From positions 3,088,001 to 3,152,000 of the forward strand of contig JACJXW010000004.1 of the NCBI GenBank assembly GCA_020636405.1: a DNA stretch of 64,000 nucleotides, in the 5' to 3' direction. Source of the stretch: Lewinellaceae bacterium (lineage in GTDB: Bacteria > Bacteroidota > Bacteroidia > Chitinophagales > Saprospiraceae). The notes beneath the pieces are model-generated. The model saw only the letters and a program-made list of their open reading frames with translations. It was not told where the DNA came from and ran no database searches. The position numbers were made by a program, and so were the translations under genes. Of the stretch, positions 52,585 to 61,283 are shown piece after piece; the first letter of the stretch is position 1; each line of letters opens with the position of its first letter.

Positions 52585-54237
52585 TTATAGCGAGATCCCC
52601 CGTTTCCAGGGTATAAAATCATCCTGTCCCAACCTTACGGCATGGGGTATCGCTTTCCCGCTGGCCACCCGGATGAGGTAGTCCAGAAGTTCTTCACCTT
52701 TTGATTCGATGGTATCCTCGCCGGAAATAATGGTTCCGGCGTCTACGTCGATAATGTCGGGCATTCTTTGTGCCAGGGTAGTGTTGCTCGACATTTTAAT
52801 GGTGGGGGCGACCGGATTGCCGGTAGGGGTTCCCAGCCCGGTAGTGAAAACGATGATATTGGCGCCCGAGCCGGCCAGCCCGGTGGTGCTTTCCACGTCA
52901 TTGCCGGGAGTGCAGAGCAGGTTGAGCCCTGGCCTGGTGGCCTGCTCGGTATAGTCCAATACATCGGCCACCGGGGAGGTACCTCCTTTTTTTGCGGCGC
53001 CGGCTGATTTCATGGCGTCGGTGATCAACCCGTCCCTGATGTTGCCGGGAGAGGGGTTCATGTCGAAGCCGGACCCCACATCTGCCGCCCGCAGGGCATA
53101 AGACTGCATAATGCCGGCAAATTTGGCGGCAATGGCGTCGTCTATACAGCGGTTGATCAGTTCCTGTTCCACGCCGTTCAACTCCGGAAATTCGGAGAGG
53201 ATGGCCGTGCCGCCCAGCGCGACAAGGAGGTCGGAAGTATAACCAAGGGCGGGATTAGCGGAGATGCCGGAGAAACCGTCGGAGCCTCCGCATTCCAGCC
53301 CCAGGATAAGCTTGTTGAGTGGGGCGGGGCGCCGTTCCACTTTGTTGGCCTGTATGAGCCCTGCGAAGGTCTTCTTGACCGCTTCGGCGATAAATTCCCG
53401 TTCCGAATTGCTTTTTTGTTGCTCCAGAATATAGAGTGGTTTATCAAAGTTGGGGTCCATGTCTTTCAGCGCTTCTTCCAGGAGTTGGAACTGGGCATGC
53501 TGGCAGCCCAGGCTCAGAATGGTTGCACCGGCCACGTTGGAGTGGGTAATGTAACCGGCGAGCAGGCGACAGAGGGTCTCGGAATCCTGCCGGGTGCCTC
53601 CGCAGCCGCCATCATGCTGCAGGAATTTGATCCCGTCTACGTTGGAGAAAAGGCGGTTGCGTTGAATTTCTGCCGCGTCCTGGATGATGTCGGCCTTCAG
53701 AATGGCCTCTGTGTCGGCTCCACTCTGATAGAGTTGGATCAACCTTTGGGTGTTGACGGAAAAATGACGGCCGGAGGCGTACCCCAGTTGTTCAAGCATG
53801 GCGTCCTGAATGACCTGGATGTTGCGGTTTTCGCAAAAGACGAGTGGGATGACCAGCCAGTAGTTCATCGTACCCACCTTGCCGTCCGCTCGGTGATAGC
53901 CGTCGAATGTTCTGCCCCTGAACCTGGAAACATCCGGTGGGCGCCAGGCAATATTGCGTTCGCCGACCTTAAAGCTGCTGGCCGAGTGCGTTACGTTCTC
54001 CCGGCTGATGCGGCTGCCCTTGAAAATGTACCGGGTGGCTTTACCGACCAGAACACCGTACATATGGATCTCGTCCCCGACACTGAAATCCCGTTCACTG
54101 AATTTATGCTTCACTGGAATATCCTCCAGCAACTTAACGGTTTCTCCGTTCCATTCTATTTGTTCGCCGGCTGTGAAATCCCGCAGCGCAATGATGACGT
54201 TGTCGTTCGGGTGTACTTTTAGAACCTTTTCTTTCAT
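52585..54237 (-). CDS. uxaA: altronate dehydratase (UxaA family)
   Basis: A 550-residue enzyme dehydrating D-altronate to 2-keto-3-deoxygluconate in galacturonate breakdown. The N-terminal SAF-like domain (1-75) is followed by the UxaA core with GYHRADGKVGTMNYWLVIP, QHDGGCGGTRQD, LGLECGGSDGFSGISANPALG and TTGLGTPTGNPVAPTIKMSS, all family hallmarks with the cysteines that bind iron. The full form (both domains in one chain) is present. It lies 45 bases after uxaC, in an operon-like run uxaC-uxaA-GH95. The tagaturonate reductase gene (uxaB) is not in the window. Confidence 0.95.
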   Translation of the reverse strand: MKEKVLKVHPNDNVIIALRDFTAGEQIEWNGETVKLLEDIPVKHKFSERDFSVGDEIHMYGVLVGKATRYIFKGSRISRENVTHSASSFKVGERNIAWRPPDVSRFRGRTFDGYHRADGKVGTMNYWLVIPLVFCENRNIQVIQDAMLEQLGYASGRHFSVNTQRLIQLYQSGADTEAILKADIIQDAAEIQRNRLFSNVDGIKFLQHDGGCGGTRQDSETLCRLLAGYITHSNVAGATILSLGCQHAQFQLLEEALKDMDPNFDKPLYILEQQKSNSEREFIAEAVKKTFAGLIQANKVERRPAPLNKLILGLECGGSDGFSGISANPALGYTSDLLVALGGTAILSEFPELNGVEQELINRCIDDAIAAKFAGIMQSYALRAADVGSGFDMNPSPGNIRDGLITDAMKSAGAAKKGGTSPVADVLDYTEQATRPGLNLLCTPGNDVESTTGLAGSGANIIVFTTGLGTPTGNPVAPTIKMSSNTTLAQRMPDIIDVDAGTIISGEDTIESKGEELLDYLIRVASGKAIPHAVRLGQDDFIPWKRGISL

Positions 54238-54282
54238 TGCCTTAATAATTAAGTGGCATTATGGTTTTCGGATTGCTTTCTG

Positions 54283-55701
54283 TCAAAAACCAAAGTAATC
54301 TTTGGCGTTCCTGTAGCAGATATCCTGGATGATCCCTCCCAGCCATTCCACATCATTGGGCAGCTCTCCGTTGTGCACATCTCTGCCGATGAGGTTGCAG
54401 AGGATCCGCCGGAAATACTCGTGGCGGGGGAAGGACAGGAAGCTGCGGCTATCCGTCAGCATGCCGATGAAACAACTGAGCAGGCCCATATTTGATAAAG
54501 CGTTGAGTTGCTTCTCCATGCCGTCCTTTTGGTCAAGGAACCACCAGGCGGAGCCGAACTGCATCTTGCCTTTCACCGAGCCGTCGTTAAAATTGCCGAT
54601 CATGGTGGCCATCACCTCATTGTCCCGGGGGTTGAGGTTGTAGAGGATGGTTTTGGCAAGTTTGTTTTCTGAATCAAGGTGGCCGAGGAACCGGGCCAGC
54701 GTGTTTGCCTGGCTGAAGTCGCCAATACTGTCAAAGCCGGTGTCCGGGCCCAGCTGGCGCATCATGCGTACGCTGTTGTTGCGCAATGCCCCCAGGTGAA
54801 ACTGTTGTATCCAGCCTTTTTCAGCATACATACAGCCAAGCTCATAAAGAATGGCGGATTTGAAGGCCAGGCTCTCCTCCGGTGACAATTGCTGCCTGGA
54901 GAGCCGTTTTTTCAGTGCACTTTCAGCCTGTTGGCGGGTAAAGGACGCGGCGTAAACTTGTTCCAGTCCATGGTCGGAGAGGCGGCATCCGTTCTCATCA
55001 AAGAAGTCTATTCGGTTCTTCAATGCCTGCAACAGGGTATCGAAATCAATGATCTCAACACCTGCTGTCTGCCCCAGCTTTCGTATATAACCCGGGAAAT
55101 CTTCTTTCTCGATAAGGATGGCCTTATCCGGCCGGAAAGCTGGCCGGAATTGTATCTCAAAACCATCCGCTTTTGCCTGCTGGTGGTATTCCAGGTTATC
55201 GATGGGGTCATCCGTCGAGCAAACCACCGCCACGTTCATTTTGCGCAGGAGGTTCCGCGTACTATACTCCGGAGTGTGGAGCAGGGCCGTGCACTGTTCG
55301 TAAATGCCGTCGGCCGTTGCCGGGGTAAGCAATTCGGTGGCCCCGAAGTACCGCTGCAATTCAAGGTGTGTCCAGTGAAACAGGGGGTTGCGGGCCGTGA
55401 AGGGTACGGTTTCCGCCCACTTTCGGAATTTTTCAAGTGCCCCGGCCGGGCCGGTGATGAAACGCTCCGGAACACCCAGTGTGCGCATAGCCCGCCATTT
55501 GTAGTGGTCGCCCTTCAGCCAGATGTCCGTCAGGTCGGAGAAGCATTTATCGTTTGCGATCTCATCCGGCGGCAGGTGGTTGTGGTAATCGATAATGGGT
55601 TGCGCTTTGGCATATTCGTGGTAGAGGGCCTCTGCTGTGCGGTTTTCCAGCAGGAAGTTTTCGTCGAGAAAGGGTTTTATGTTTATTCCGGTCGCATGCA
55701 T
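54283..55701 (-). CDS. uxaC: glucuronate/galacturonate isomerase (UxaC)
   Basis: A 472-residue uronate isomerase of the amidohydrolase superfamily, turning D-glucuronate to fructuronate and D-galacturonate to tagaturonate. The start reads INIKPFLDENFLLENRTAEALYHEYA, then the metal motif DYHNHLPPDEIA, and WKGDHYKWRAMR-like LKGDHYKWRAMRTLG follows. The C-terminal GIIQDICYRNAKDYF is typical. The ATG at 55701 matches the family start. The frame stays open 68 codons further upstream, but that stretch has no family similarity. With uxaA downstream it forms the first steps of uronate use, consistent with pectin- or ulvan-type substrates. Confidence 0.95.
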   Translation of the reverse strand: MHATGINIKPFLDENFLLENRTAEALYHEYAKAQPIIDYHNHLPPDEIANDKCFSDLTDIWLKGDHYKWRAMRTLGVPERFITGPAGALEKFRKWAETVPFTARNPLFHWTHLELQRYFGATELLTPATADGIYEQCTALLHTPEYSTRNLLRKMNVAVVCSTDDPIDNLEYHQQAKADGFEIQFRPAFRPDKAILIEKEDFPGYIRKLGQTAGVEIIDFDTLLQALKNRIDFFDENGCRLSDHGLEQVYAASFTRQQAESALKKRLSRQQLSPEESLAFKSAILYELGCMYAEKGWIQQFHLGALRNNSVRMMRQLGPDTGFDSIGDFSQANTLARFLGHLDSENKLAKTILYNLNPRDNEVMATMIGNFNDGSVKGKMQFGSAWWFLDQKDGMEKQLNALSNMGLLSCFIGMLTDSRSFLSFPRHEYFRRILCNLIGRDVHNGELPNDVEWLGGIIQDICYRNAKDYFGF

Positions 55702-56024
55702 GTAGCCATTTTTTATAGAATATGGTATTCCGGGAAAGCTCCTGTTTCTCCGGTTCCATCCAAAGATAAAATTCTTTGGATTTTTCCGTACCCAGGGCAT
55801 CGATATAGTCCTCGGTTTTGAGTTGCAGGCATCCTCGGCGGGGGTGTTCTTTGATCGGATTTCGATCCTCGCGAAGGATTGGAGAGCGGTAAAAAGAGCC
55901 TTCATTTTCCGTTCCCTAACGCAACCTGTCCTTTAGAGGAGGAAATGGCCCCGTTAAGTAGATCAGTGTCTTTGGATAAGAAAAAAATGTAGTTCTTTGA
56001 ATAGAAATTACATACAATCCAAAT

Positions 56025-56085
56025 TATTTATGCTCCTGATGAAAAGCTAAGAGATTTTTAGTTTTTTTCTTCAGGAGCGTAAAAT
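56025..56085. repeat. AT-rich inverted repeat
   Basis: GCTCCTGA in the left arm (56032-56039) faces TCAGGAGC in the right arm (56071-56078), with flanking A/T-rich matches on both sides. It could form a hairpin with a long loop. It ends no obvious gene, so a regulatory role or an untranslated RNA cannot be excluded. Confidence 0.4.
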
Positions 56086-56293
56086 AATCCCGTGAACATT
56101 TTTCATACTGCCAAATATGTGTATCTTTAGGCAGCAATATTTTTGTTATAATCCCGTAAAGTTAAATTCCATGAACACCAAACCAACACTTGGAAGCCAA
56201 AAGTGGCATGAATCTTCATTATTGAACCTTAATTCCGCGCCGCCTTAACTTCCACTCATAATTCCCAAAAAGCAGGATGTACGGTATCCTGCA

Positions 56294-56330
56294 AAGAAAG
56301 GCCCTGATGATCATCATCAGGGCCTTTCTT
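56294..56330 (-). terminator. terminator hairpin of pgk
   Basis: A perfect 15-base stem (56296-56310 and 56314-56328) with a three-base loop, extended by two further A-T pairs. It lies 31 bases past the pgk stop codon on the minus strand. The flanks are A/T-rich in both directions. Confidence 0.85.
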
Positions 56331-56360
56331 CTTTTCAACCGGTTTCAGGCTGATCCAGGA

Positions 56361-57563
56361 TTATCCTTTTATGGCTTTAATTCCGGGCAGCTCTTTTCCT
56401 TCCAGGAATTCCAACATAGCTCCGCCGCCGGTAGAGACATAGCTGACCTCATCAGCGAGCCCCATCTGATTGACCGCCGCAACGGAATCTCCTCCACCGA
56501 TCAGGGAGAAGGCACCCGCCTTTGTCGCTTTGGCAACCGTTTCAGCAACGGTTTTGGTGCCCTGGGCAAAGCTTTCCATTTCAAAAACACCCATTGGGCC
56601 GTTCCAGAGGATCGTTTTAGAATGGGCGATCACTTCGCCATAGGCTTTCCGGGCTTTTTCTCCAATATCCAAACCCATCCAACCCTCGGGAATAGCCAGG
56701 CTGTTTGCATGAGCCACTTTGGCGGAGCTGTCAAATTTGTCGGCAATGACCGAGTCTTCAGGCAGCAGCAACCGGACTCCTTTTTGTTTCGCTTTCTCTA
56801 TCAGTTGCAGGGCCAGTTCCTGTTTGTCTTCTTCCACCAGTGAATTGCCGACGGCGCCGCCCTGTGCTTTCAGGAAGGTGTAGGCCATACCCCCACCGAT
56901 GAGCAGGTTGTCGACAAAGTCGATCAGGCGATCCAACAGCAGGATCTTGTCGGAAACCTTGGCGCCGCCGATGATGGCAGTCAGAGGACGCTGCGGGTTG
57001 TGCAGCACCTTATTGGCATTTTCGACTTCGGCTTCCATAAGAAAACCGAAATCCTTGGCCCCTTTGTCAAAGAATTGGGCAATCGTGGTGGTCGAGGCAT
57101 GAGCGCGGTGGGCGGTGCCAAAAGCATCATTAACGTAGACGTCGCCTAACGCGGCCAGCTTTTGGGCCAGCTCTACATTGCCTTTGGATTCGCCGGAATC
57201 AAAACGGGTATTCTCCAGAACGAGGACTTCGCCGGGTTTTAGGGCAGCGGCCATTTTTTGAGCTTTTTCCCCTACCAGTTCATCGCAGAACTGCACTTTC
57301 ACACCCAGCAGGCCAGACAGATGGCCCACCACGTGGCGAAGCGTGAACTTTTCTTTATCGACGCTCCCGTCTGGCAGGAGTTTTTTCTCCGGCCGCCCCA
57401 GGTGTGACATCAGTATGGCAGAGCCGCCATGATCGAGGATGTACTTGATGGTAGGTAGCGCGCCCCGAATACGGGTATCATCCGTAATGTGGTAATTGCT
57501 GTCGAGTGGCACATTGAAATCCACCCGGACCAATGCTTTTTTCCCTTGGAAATCGATTTTCAT
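56361..57563 (-). CDS. pgk: phosphoglycerate kinase
   Basis: A 400-residue glycolytic enzyme moving the 1-phosphate of 1,3-bisphosphoglycerate to ADP. Signatures are ALVRVDFNVPLD, the substrate-binding SAILMSHLGRP, GGAKVSDKI, GGGMAYTFLKAQGG, WNGPMGVFE and the C-terminal FSLIGGGDSVAAV. Length and motif order are normal. It lies 216 bases downstream of gap on the same strand, but a strong hairpin between them (57703-57748) suggests separate control or partial read-through. Confidence 0.97.
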   Translation of the reverse strand: MKIDFQGKKALVRVDFNVPLDSNYHITDDTRIRGALPTIKYILDHGGSAILMSHLGRPEKKLLPDGSVDKEKFTLRHVVGHLSGLLGVKVQFCDELVGEKAQKMAAALKPGEVLVLENTRFDSGESKGNVELAQKLAALGDVYVNDAFGTAHRAHASTTTIAQFFDKGAKDFGFLMEAEVENANKVLHNPQRPLTAIIGGAKVSDKILLLDRLIDFVDNLLIGGGMAYTFLKAQGGAVGNSLVEEDKQELALQLIEKAKQKGVRLLLPEDSVIADKFDSSAKVAHANSLAIPEGWMGLDIGEKARKAYGEVIAHSKTILWNGPMGVFEMESFAQGTKTVAETVAKATKAGAFSLIGGGDSVAAVNQMGLADEVSYVSTGGGAMLEFLEGKELPGIKAIKG

Positions 57564-57702
57564 GGCTAAGAATTGAGAGATGCTGCCTTGGCATGGAGCC
57601 TCTACCTGGCGGGACGGGCTTCCTGAAAAAGCTGGTGTCTTTCCTGAAGGTACGGCGACACGCGTTTGGCGGATAAAAAATGACTGAACGAAAACAGGAG
57701 GG

Positions 57703-57748
57703 GAACAGGAGTCAGCCCGAATTTTTCAAATTGAGAGGACTCCTGTTC
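57703..57748 (-). terminator. hairpin downstream of gap
   Basis: An 11-base perfect stem (57703-57713 and 57738-57748) with a 24-base loop lies 31 bases past the gap stop codon. A second tight 9-base stem (57753-57761 and 57763-57771) sits between it and the gene end. Together they should stop or trim the gap transcript before pgk. Confidence 0.7.
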
Positions 57749-57779
57749 CTGTCATTTGCCACTGGCAAATGGTGAAATT

Positions 57780-58775
57780 TTAGCTTACCAACCTCCCTGT
57801 CAGGTCAGCCAGGCGGGCGGAGTAACCAGCTTCGTTGTCATACCAGCCTACTACCTTGACGACGTTGTCGATGACCATGGTCAGTTCGCTATCAAAAATA
57901 CAGGAGTGCTTGTTACCGATAATATCAGTGGACACGATCGGCTCCTCATTGTATTCGAGTATACCTTTGAGGGCGCCCTCGGAGGCTTTTTTGAAAGCGG
58001 CATTGATGGCGGCGGCGTCAACCGGATTTTTCACCACAACGGTGAAGTCGGTAACCGAACCATCAGGTACGGGTACCCGCATGGCGTTGCCGTTCAGTTT
58101 TCCTTTGAGGTGGGGCAGTACTTCACCCACCGCTTTGGCTGCTCCGGTAGAAGTCGGTACGATCGACATGGCAGCGGCGCGGGCCCGGCGGAGGTCCTTA
58201 TGGGGCGCATCCACAATATTCTGGTCGCCGGTATAGGCGTGAATGGTGGTCATGAAACCGCGTTCGATGGTACAGAGCTCATCCAGCACTTTAACCATTG
58301 GGGCCAGGCAGTTGGTCGTACAGGAGGCATTGGAGAAGATGTTGGCGTCCGCGTTGATCTTTTCATCATTTACCCCCAACACGATTGTGGGAATGCCGCT
58401 GCCCTTGGCCGGAGCGGAGATGATCACTTTCTTGGCGCCGGCTTCCAGGTGCCAGCCCGCTTTGGTAGCATCGGTGAACAGGCCGGTACATTCGAGCACG
58501 AGGTCAACGCCCATTTCTTTCCAGGGCAATTTCTTGGGGTCTCTTTCCGCCATGGCGGTTATGGCTTTACCATTGACATACAGGTTCTCATCATCAGAGG
58601 TTACCGTGCCGTCAAACTTACCCTGCACGGAGTCGTACTTCAACAAGTGCGCCAGAGTTTGGTTGTCGGTCAGGTCATTGATGGCTACGACTTCTACACC
58701 TTTCATGTTCAGGAGGTTGCGGAAAGTGAGCCTTCCGATGCGGCCAAAGCCATTGATTGCAATCTTTTTGGACAT
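57780..58775 (-). CDS. gap: glyceraldehyde-3-phosphate dehydrogenase
   Basis: A 331-residue NAD-dependent glycolytic dehydrogenase. The Rossmann motif INGFGRIGRL begins at residue 7, the catalytic Cys152 sits in SNASCTTNCLAP, and the later GGIG-equivalent PTSTGAAKAVGEVLP and WYDNEAGYSARLADL are typical. Asp34 in AINDLTD supports NAD over NADP use. It is upstream of pgk on the same strand, the usual glycolytic pairing. Assignment is secure. Confidence 0.97.
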   Translation of the reverse strand: MSKKIAINGFGRIGRLTFRNLLNMKGVEVVAINDLTDNQTLAHLLKYDSVQGKFDGTVTSDDENLYVNGKAITAMAERDPKKLPWKEMGVDLVLECTGLFTDATKAGWHLEAGAKKVIISAPAKGSGIPTIVLGVNDEKINADANIFSNASCTTNCLAPMVKVLDELCTIERGFMTTIHAYTGDQNIVDAPHKDLRRARAAAMSIVPTSTGAAKAVGEVLPHLKGKLNGNAMRVPVPDGSVTDFTVVVKNPVDAAAINAAFKKASEGALKGILEYNEEPIVSTDIIGNKHSCIFDSELTMVIDNVVKVVGWYDNEAGYSARLADLTGRLVS

Positions 58776-59028
58776 GGTTTTATGTGATTTTGTTTTCTGA
58801 AAATGTTCTGACTGATGTATTGGTGTTCATGTGGTGTATCCGGGGCTCCTATTGCTTCGGCTCTTTCTTCTGCACACTTAGTGTAAAAATAACAATAATC
58901 TGCGGGCATTCGTTGACCGGAAAGGTTTTTATTTTCATTCTGTGAACCATTTTCCGGCTAAAACAGTTTGCTATTCTGTAAATTCGCAATTGGGACCACA
59001 AAGGTAGAAAAAAGTTCTGCGATAATAT

Positions 59029-59058
59029 TTTGGTTTTTTTAGAAAGGTCCTATATTTG
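59029..59058 (+). promoter_or_regulatory. Bacteroidota-type promoter of the tRNA-Glu pair
   Basis: A TTTG box at 59029-59032 and TATATTTG at 59051-59058 are separated by 18 bases. These match the Bacteroidota -33 TTTG and -7 TAnnTTTG consensus. Transcription would start near 59065, about 35 bases before the first tRNA. Confidence 0.75.
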
Positions 59059-59098
59059 CAACCGCTTAAGGGAAAAAGATTCCTAGCAAAATAAAAAT

Positions 59099-59170
59099 GG
59101 CCCGTTCGTCTAGGGGTTAGGACGCAAGATTTTCATTCTTGTAACACGGGTTCGATTCCCGTACGGGCTA
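59099..59170 (+). tRNA. tRNA-Glu(UUC), copy 1
   Basis: A 72-base cloverleaf. The acceptor arms GGCCCGT and ACGGGCT pair, with a G-U at the first position. The D arm reads GTCTAGGGGTTAGGAC, the anticodon stem CAAGA/TCTTG holds loop TTTTCAT with anticodon TTC (59132-59134), and the T arm contains GGTTCGATTCC. The sequence directly after the discriminator A is CCA, so the CCA end is encoded in this copy. Confidence 0.97.
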
Positions 59171-59243
59171 CCATTTTTTTCTGAGTTTCGTTCGGAACAG
59201 TCCGAATGAATGAATTACCAGCCAACAAAACAACTCAATTACT

Positions 59244-59315
59244 GGCCCGTTCGTCTAGGGGTTAGGACGCAAGATTTTCATTCTTGTAACACGGGTTCGA
59301 TTCCCGTACGGGCTA
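59244..59315 (+). tRNA. tRNA-Glu(UUC), copy 2
   Basis: Identical over all 72 bases to the copy at 59099-59170 and separated from it by 73 bases. The bases after the discriminator A are CAA, so the CCA end must be added by enzyme. A terminator hairpin follows directly. Confidence 0.97.
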
Positions 59316-59316
59316 C

Positions 59317-59348
59317 AAAGGTGAAGCATTTCTGCTTCACCTTTTTTT
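59317..59348 (+). terminator. terminator of the tRNA-Glu pair
   Basis: A perfect 12-base stem (59317-59328 and 59333-59344) with a four-base loop runs into a T-tract ending at 59348. It begins two bases after the second tRNA. Confidence 0.92.
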
Positions 59349-59377
59349 GTTTACGATGGATGTGATACGGAGCGGCT

Positions 59378-59875
59378 TCACTCCAAATACCGGATCACAT
59401 ACTCCAGGCTCTGCCGGTGGAACTTCACGCTGAAGCCTTCAAACTGCAGCCGCACTTCCGGATTAACCCGCTTGATCAGCGCTTTCGTATCAAAATTTGC
59501 AGCAGGATACTGGCCGATAAAATCCGGAAAGCATTGCCGGATGACGAACTCGGCGTGTTCGTACCCTTCCGGGTAGAAGCTGCCCGCCTTGGGAGCGGGG
59601 ATCTCCAGGCACCAGATGCGGCGGCTCTTGTACTGGAGAGGGTCTTTCAACTTGAACGCAGCGATCGGGCGCCCCCCGATCTCCTTTTCGGAGAGCAGCT
59701 CGCCCATTTCCGAAAGGCTGGCCTTCAGCTCTTGATAGCGCTGGATGCTTTCCACCCGATAGCAGAGGTGGTCCAGTTCGCAGGTGGATACATCGATCGC
59801 TTCCTCCTCCAGAGCGGCAAAAAGGCGGTCCAGGAAAGGAGTGGGGTCACCGAGTAAATGATGGATGGGGTGCAT
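59378..59875 (-). CDS. VOC-superfamily protein, YecM-like
   Basis: A 165-residue protein resembling E. coli YecM, a member of the vicinal-oxygen-chelate fold. Features are LDHLCYRVESIQRYQELK, EIGGRPIAAFKL, WCLEIPAPKAGSFYPEGYEHAEFV and the end VKFHRQSLEYVIRYLE. His35 and the Glu/His in EHAEFV could bind a metal, as in other VOC proteins. No enzymatic activity is established for YecM-like proteins. It stands between the tRNA terminator and a Nudix gene on the same strand, 112 bases away. Confidence 0.82.
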   Translation of the reverse strand: MHPIHHLLGDPTPFLDRLFAALEEEAIDVSTCELDHLCYRVESIQRYQELKASLSEMGELLSEKEIGGRPIAAFKLKDPLQYKSRRIWCLEIPAPKAGSFYPEGYEHAEFVIRQCFPDFIGQYPAANFDTKALIKRVNPEVRLQFEGFSVKFHRQSLEYVIRYLE

Positions 59876-59987
59876 CGCTAAGTGTTTTATTGAAGAACAT
59901 AAAAAAACGCTAAAATTGCTTCTATTACCAAGCCAGCCTAAACAGTAAAAAGGGCTACCCGTTTAAGGCAAAACAACCATCTAACCA

Positions 59988-60539
59988 TCACATCCTGCTC
60001 TCCTCCAGCCAATACCCCACCCGCAACAGCCCCATAATGGAAAGCGCGTCGGTGATCTCCCCCCGAAATACCATCTCCAGCGCTTCCCGGAAGGGCAGCT
60101 TCCGGACTTTCAGCTCTTCCGTTTCTTCGGGAGCAGCTTGCCCGAAAGCCAGGCCCTGAGCGAGAAAAATCATTCCGGCCTCGTCCGTCACCGAGTTGGA
60201 CGTATGCAGGTCCAGAACCGCTGTCCACTTTTCAGCGCGGATGCCGGTTTCTTCCATGAGCTCTCTTCTCGCACTCTCCAAGGGGCTTTCGGCGCCGATC
60301 GGGCAGCCCCCTTCCGGGATCTCCCAGCTGTATTGATCCAAAGTATAGCGGTACTGGCCTACGAGCCAGGTATTTCCCTCTTCATCCAGGGGGACGATAC
60401 CGATGGCCAGGTTCTTGAAGTGCACCAGGCCGTAGATGCCGTCTGTTCCGGCAGGGGTGATGACCTTTCGGTGCGTGACCTGTATCCATGGATTGTCGTA
60501 TACAACATCGTTGGAGAGGGTCTTCCAGGGGTTCTTCAT
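59988..60539 (-). CDS. Nudix hydrolase, ADP-ribose pyrophosphatase-like
   Basis: A 183-residue hydrolase of nucleoside diphosphate derivatives. The Nudix box GAESPLESARRELMEETGI fits G-x5-E-x7-R-E-U-x-E-E-x-G-U exactly. The preceding LVGQYRYTLDQYSWEIPEGG is characteristic of the ADP-ribose pyrophosphatase (NudF) branch, which clears ADP-ribose and ADP-sugars. The start was set at ATG 60539 (MKNPWKTLSNDVVYDNPW); a TTG five codons upstream is less likely. Divergent from the DinB-like gene with a 134-base gap. Confidence 0.92.
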   Translation of the reverse strand: MKNPWKTLSNDVVYDNPWIQVTHRKVITPAGTDGIYGLVHFKNLAIGIVPLDEEGNTWLVGQYRYTLDQYSWEIPEGGCPIGAESPLESARRELMEETGIRAEKWTAVLDLHTSNSVTDEAGMIFLAQGLAFGQAAPEETEELKVRKLPFREALEMVFRGEITDALSIMGLLRVGYWLEESRM

Positions 60540-60673
60540 CACTTTTTTCTGCAAAGAAAAGGCTTAGGCTTGAAAAGGAGTTCAAGAAGCCGGGGATTTG
60601 CCTTATTTTGGCTGATACTTTTCCATAGTATCGGATATCATTTTGAACAAGGACCATTCATAATACCCTTTCT

Positions 60674-61213
60674 ATGATCGCTTCTCTTGACCAGCGCTTA
60701 AAGAAAATCGACCAGCGCCTTCAGGGCCTGCTGGATGAACTTTCTGCCTACGATAACGAAGCCCTCAACCGCAAACCGGCCGATGGGGGCTGGTCGGCGC
60801 TACAGGTCATGCATCACCTCCTGTTAGCCGAGGAGGGCTCGGTGAAATACGTCAAAAAGAAACTGAGCTTTAACCCTGAGTTGAGTGCTGCCGGTTTCTC
60901 CAGCAGTTGGCGGGCCTTTCTGCTGAATTTTTACTTTATCCTTCCCTTTAAATTCAAGGCGCCTCCCGGAGTAGGGGATGATGCCCTGCCTGCCCGTTCC
61001 GATTTTCAGGAAGTATCGGAGCGTTGGCGTTCCAGCCGTAAGGCTTTGCGCGAATACCTGGAAAGCCTGCCGGAAGAGTTGTTCCAAAAGTCGATCTACC
61101 GACACCCTTTTGCCGGCCGGATGAGCCTGGAGGGCATGGTGCAGTTCTTCGAAGGCCATTTCGAGCGCCACCGGAAGCAGATCGGCCGGGTGCTGGCGGA
61201 GGTGGCAGGTTAG
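60674..61213 (+). CDS. DinB-superfamily protein
   Basis: A 179-residue four-helix-bundle protein of the DinB/YfiT-like superfamily. The DGGWSALQVMHHLLLAEEGS segment holds the first metal-ligand histidines (near 47-48), and the C-terminal FEGHFERHRKQIGRV holds the other two, in the usual positions. Family members bind nickel or zinc, and some are thiol (bacillithiol or mycothiol) transferases; the activity here is unknown. It converges with the nucleoside transporter gene, with a small hairpin between (61240-61268). Confidence 0.88.
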   Translation: MIASLDQRLKKIDQRLQGLLDELSAYDNEALNRKPADGGWSALQVMHHLLLAEEGSVKYVKKKLSFNPELSAAGFSSSWRAFLLNFYFILPFKFKAPPGVGDDALPARSDFQEVSERWRSSRKALREYLESLPEELFQKSIYRHPFAGRMSLEGMVQFFEGHFERHRKQIGRVLAEVAG

Positions 61214-61239
61214 AGGGATTGGTTGATTGGGTTTATTAA

Positions 61240-61268
61240 GTTGATTGGGGGACACGAACCTAATCAAC
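61240..61268. terminator. small hairpin between convergent genes
   Basis: A 7-base stem (61240-61246 and 61262-61268) extended by two G-C pairs after one mismatch lies between the DinB-like gene end and the transporter gene end. It could act as a weak bidirectional terminator. Confidence 0.45.
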
Positions 61269-61283
61269 CCATCAGCCATTCAA

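Larger units (their letters stand above)
55702..56360. other. intergenic region upstream of uxaC and downstream of pgk
   Basis: About 659 bases with no credible gene. It contains a large inverted repeat (arms near 56025-56045 and 56060-56085), two copies of ATAATCCCGT (near 56084 and 56149), and the pgk terminator hairpin at 56294-56330. The region just before uxaC should hold its promoter, but no consensus box stood out. Confidence 0.45.

Noticed and set aside
55702..55905. 68-codon N-terminal extension of UxaC
   Set aside because: The frame is open, but the extra part has no similarity to uronate isomerases, and the ATG at 55701 matches the family start.
57756..58787. Long open frame antisense to gap
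   Set aside because: It mirrors the entire gap gene, which has all catalytic residues and normal length.
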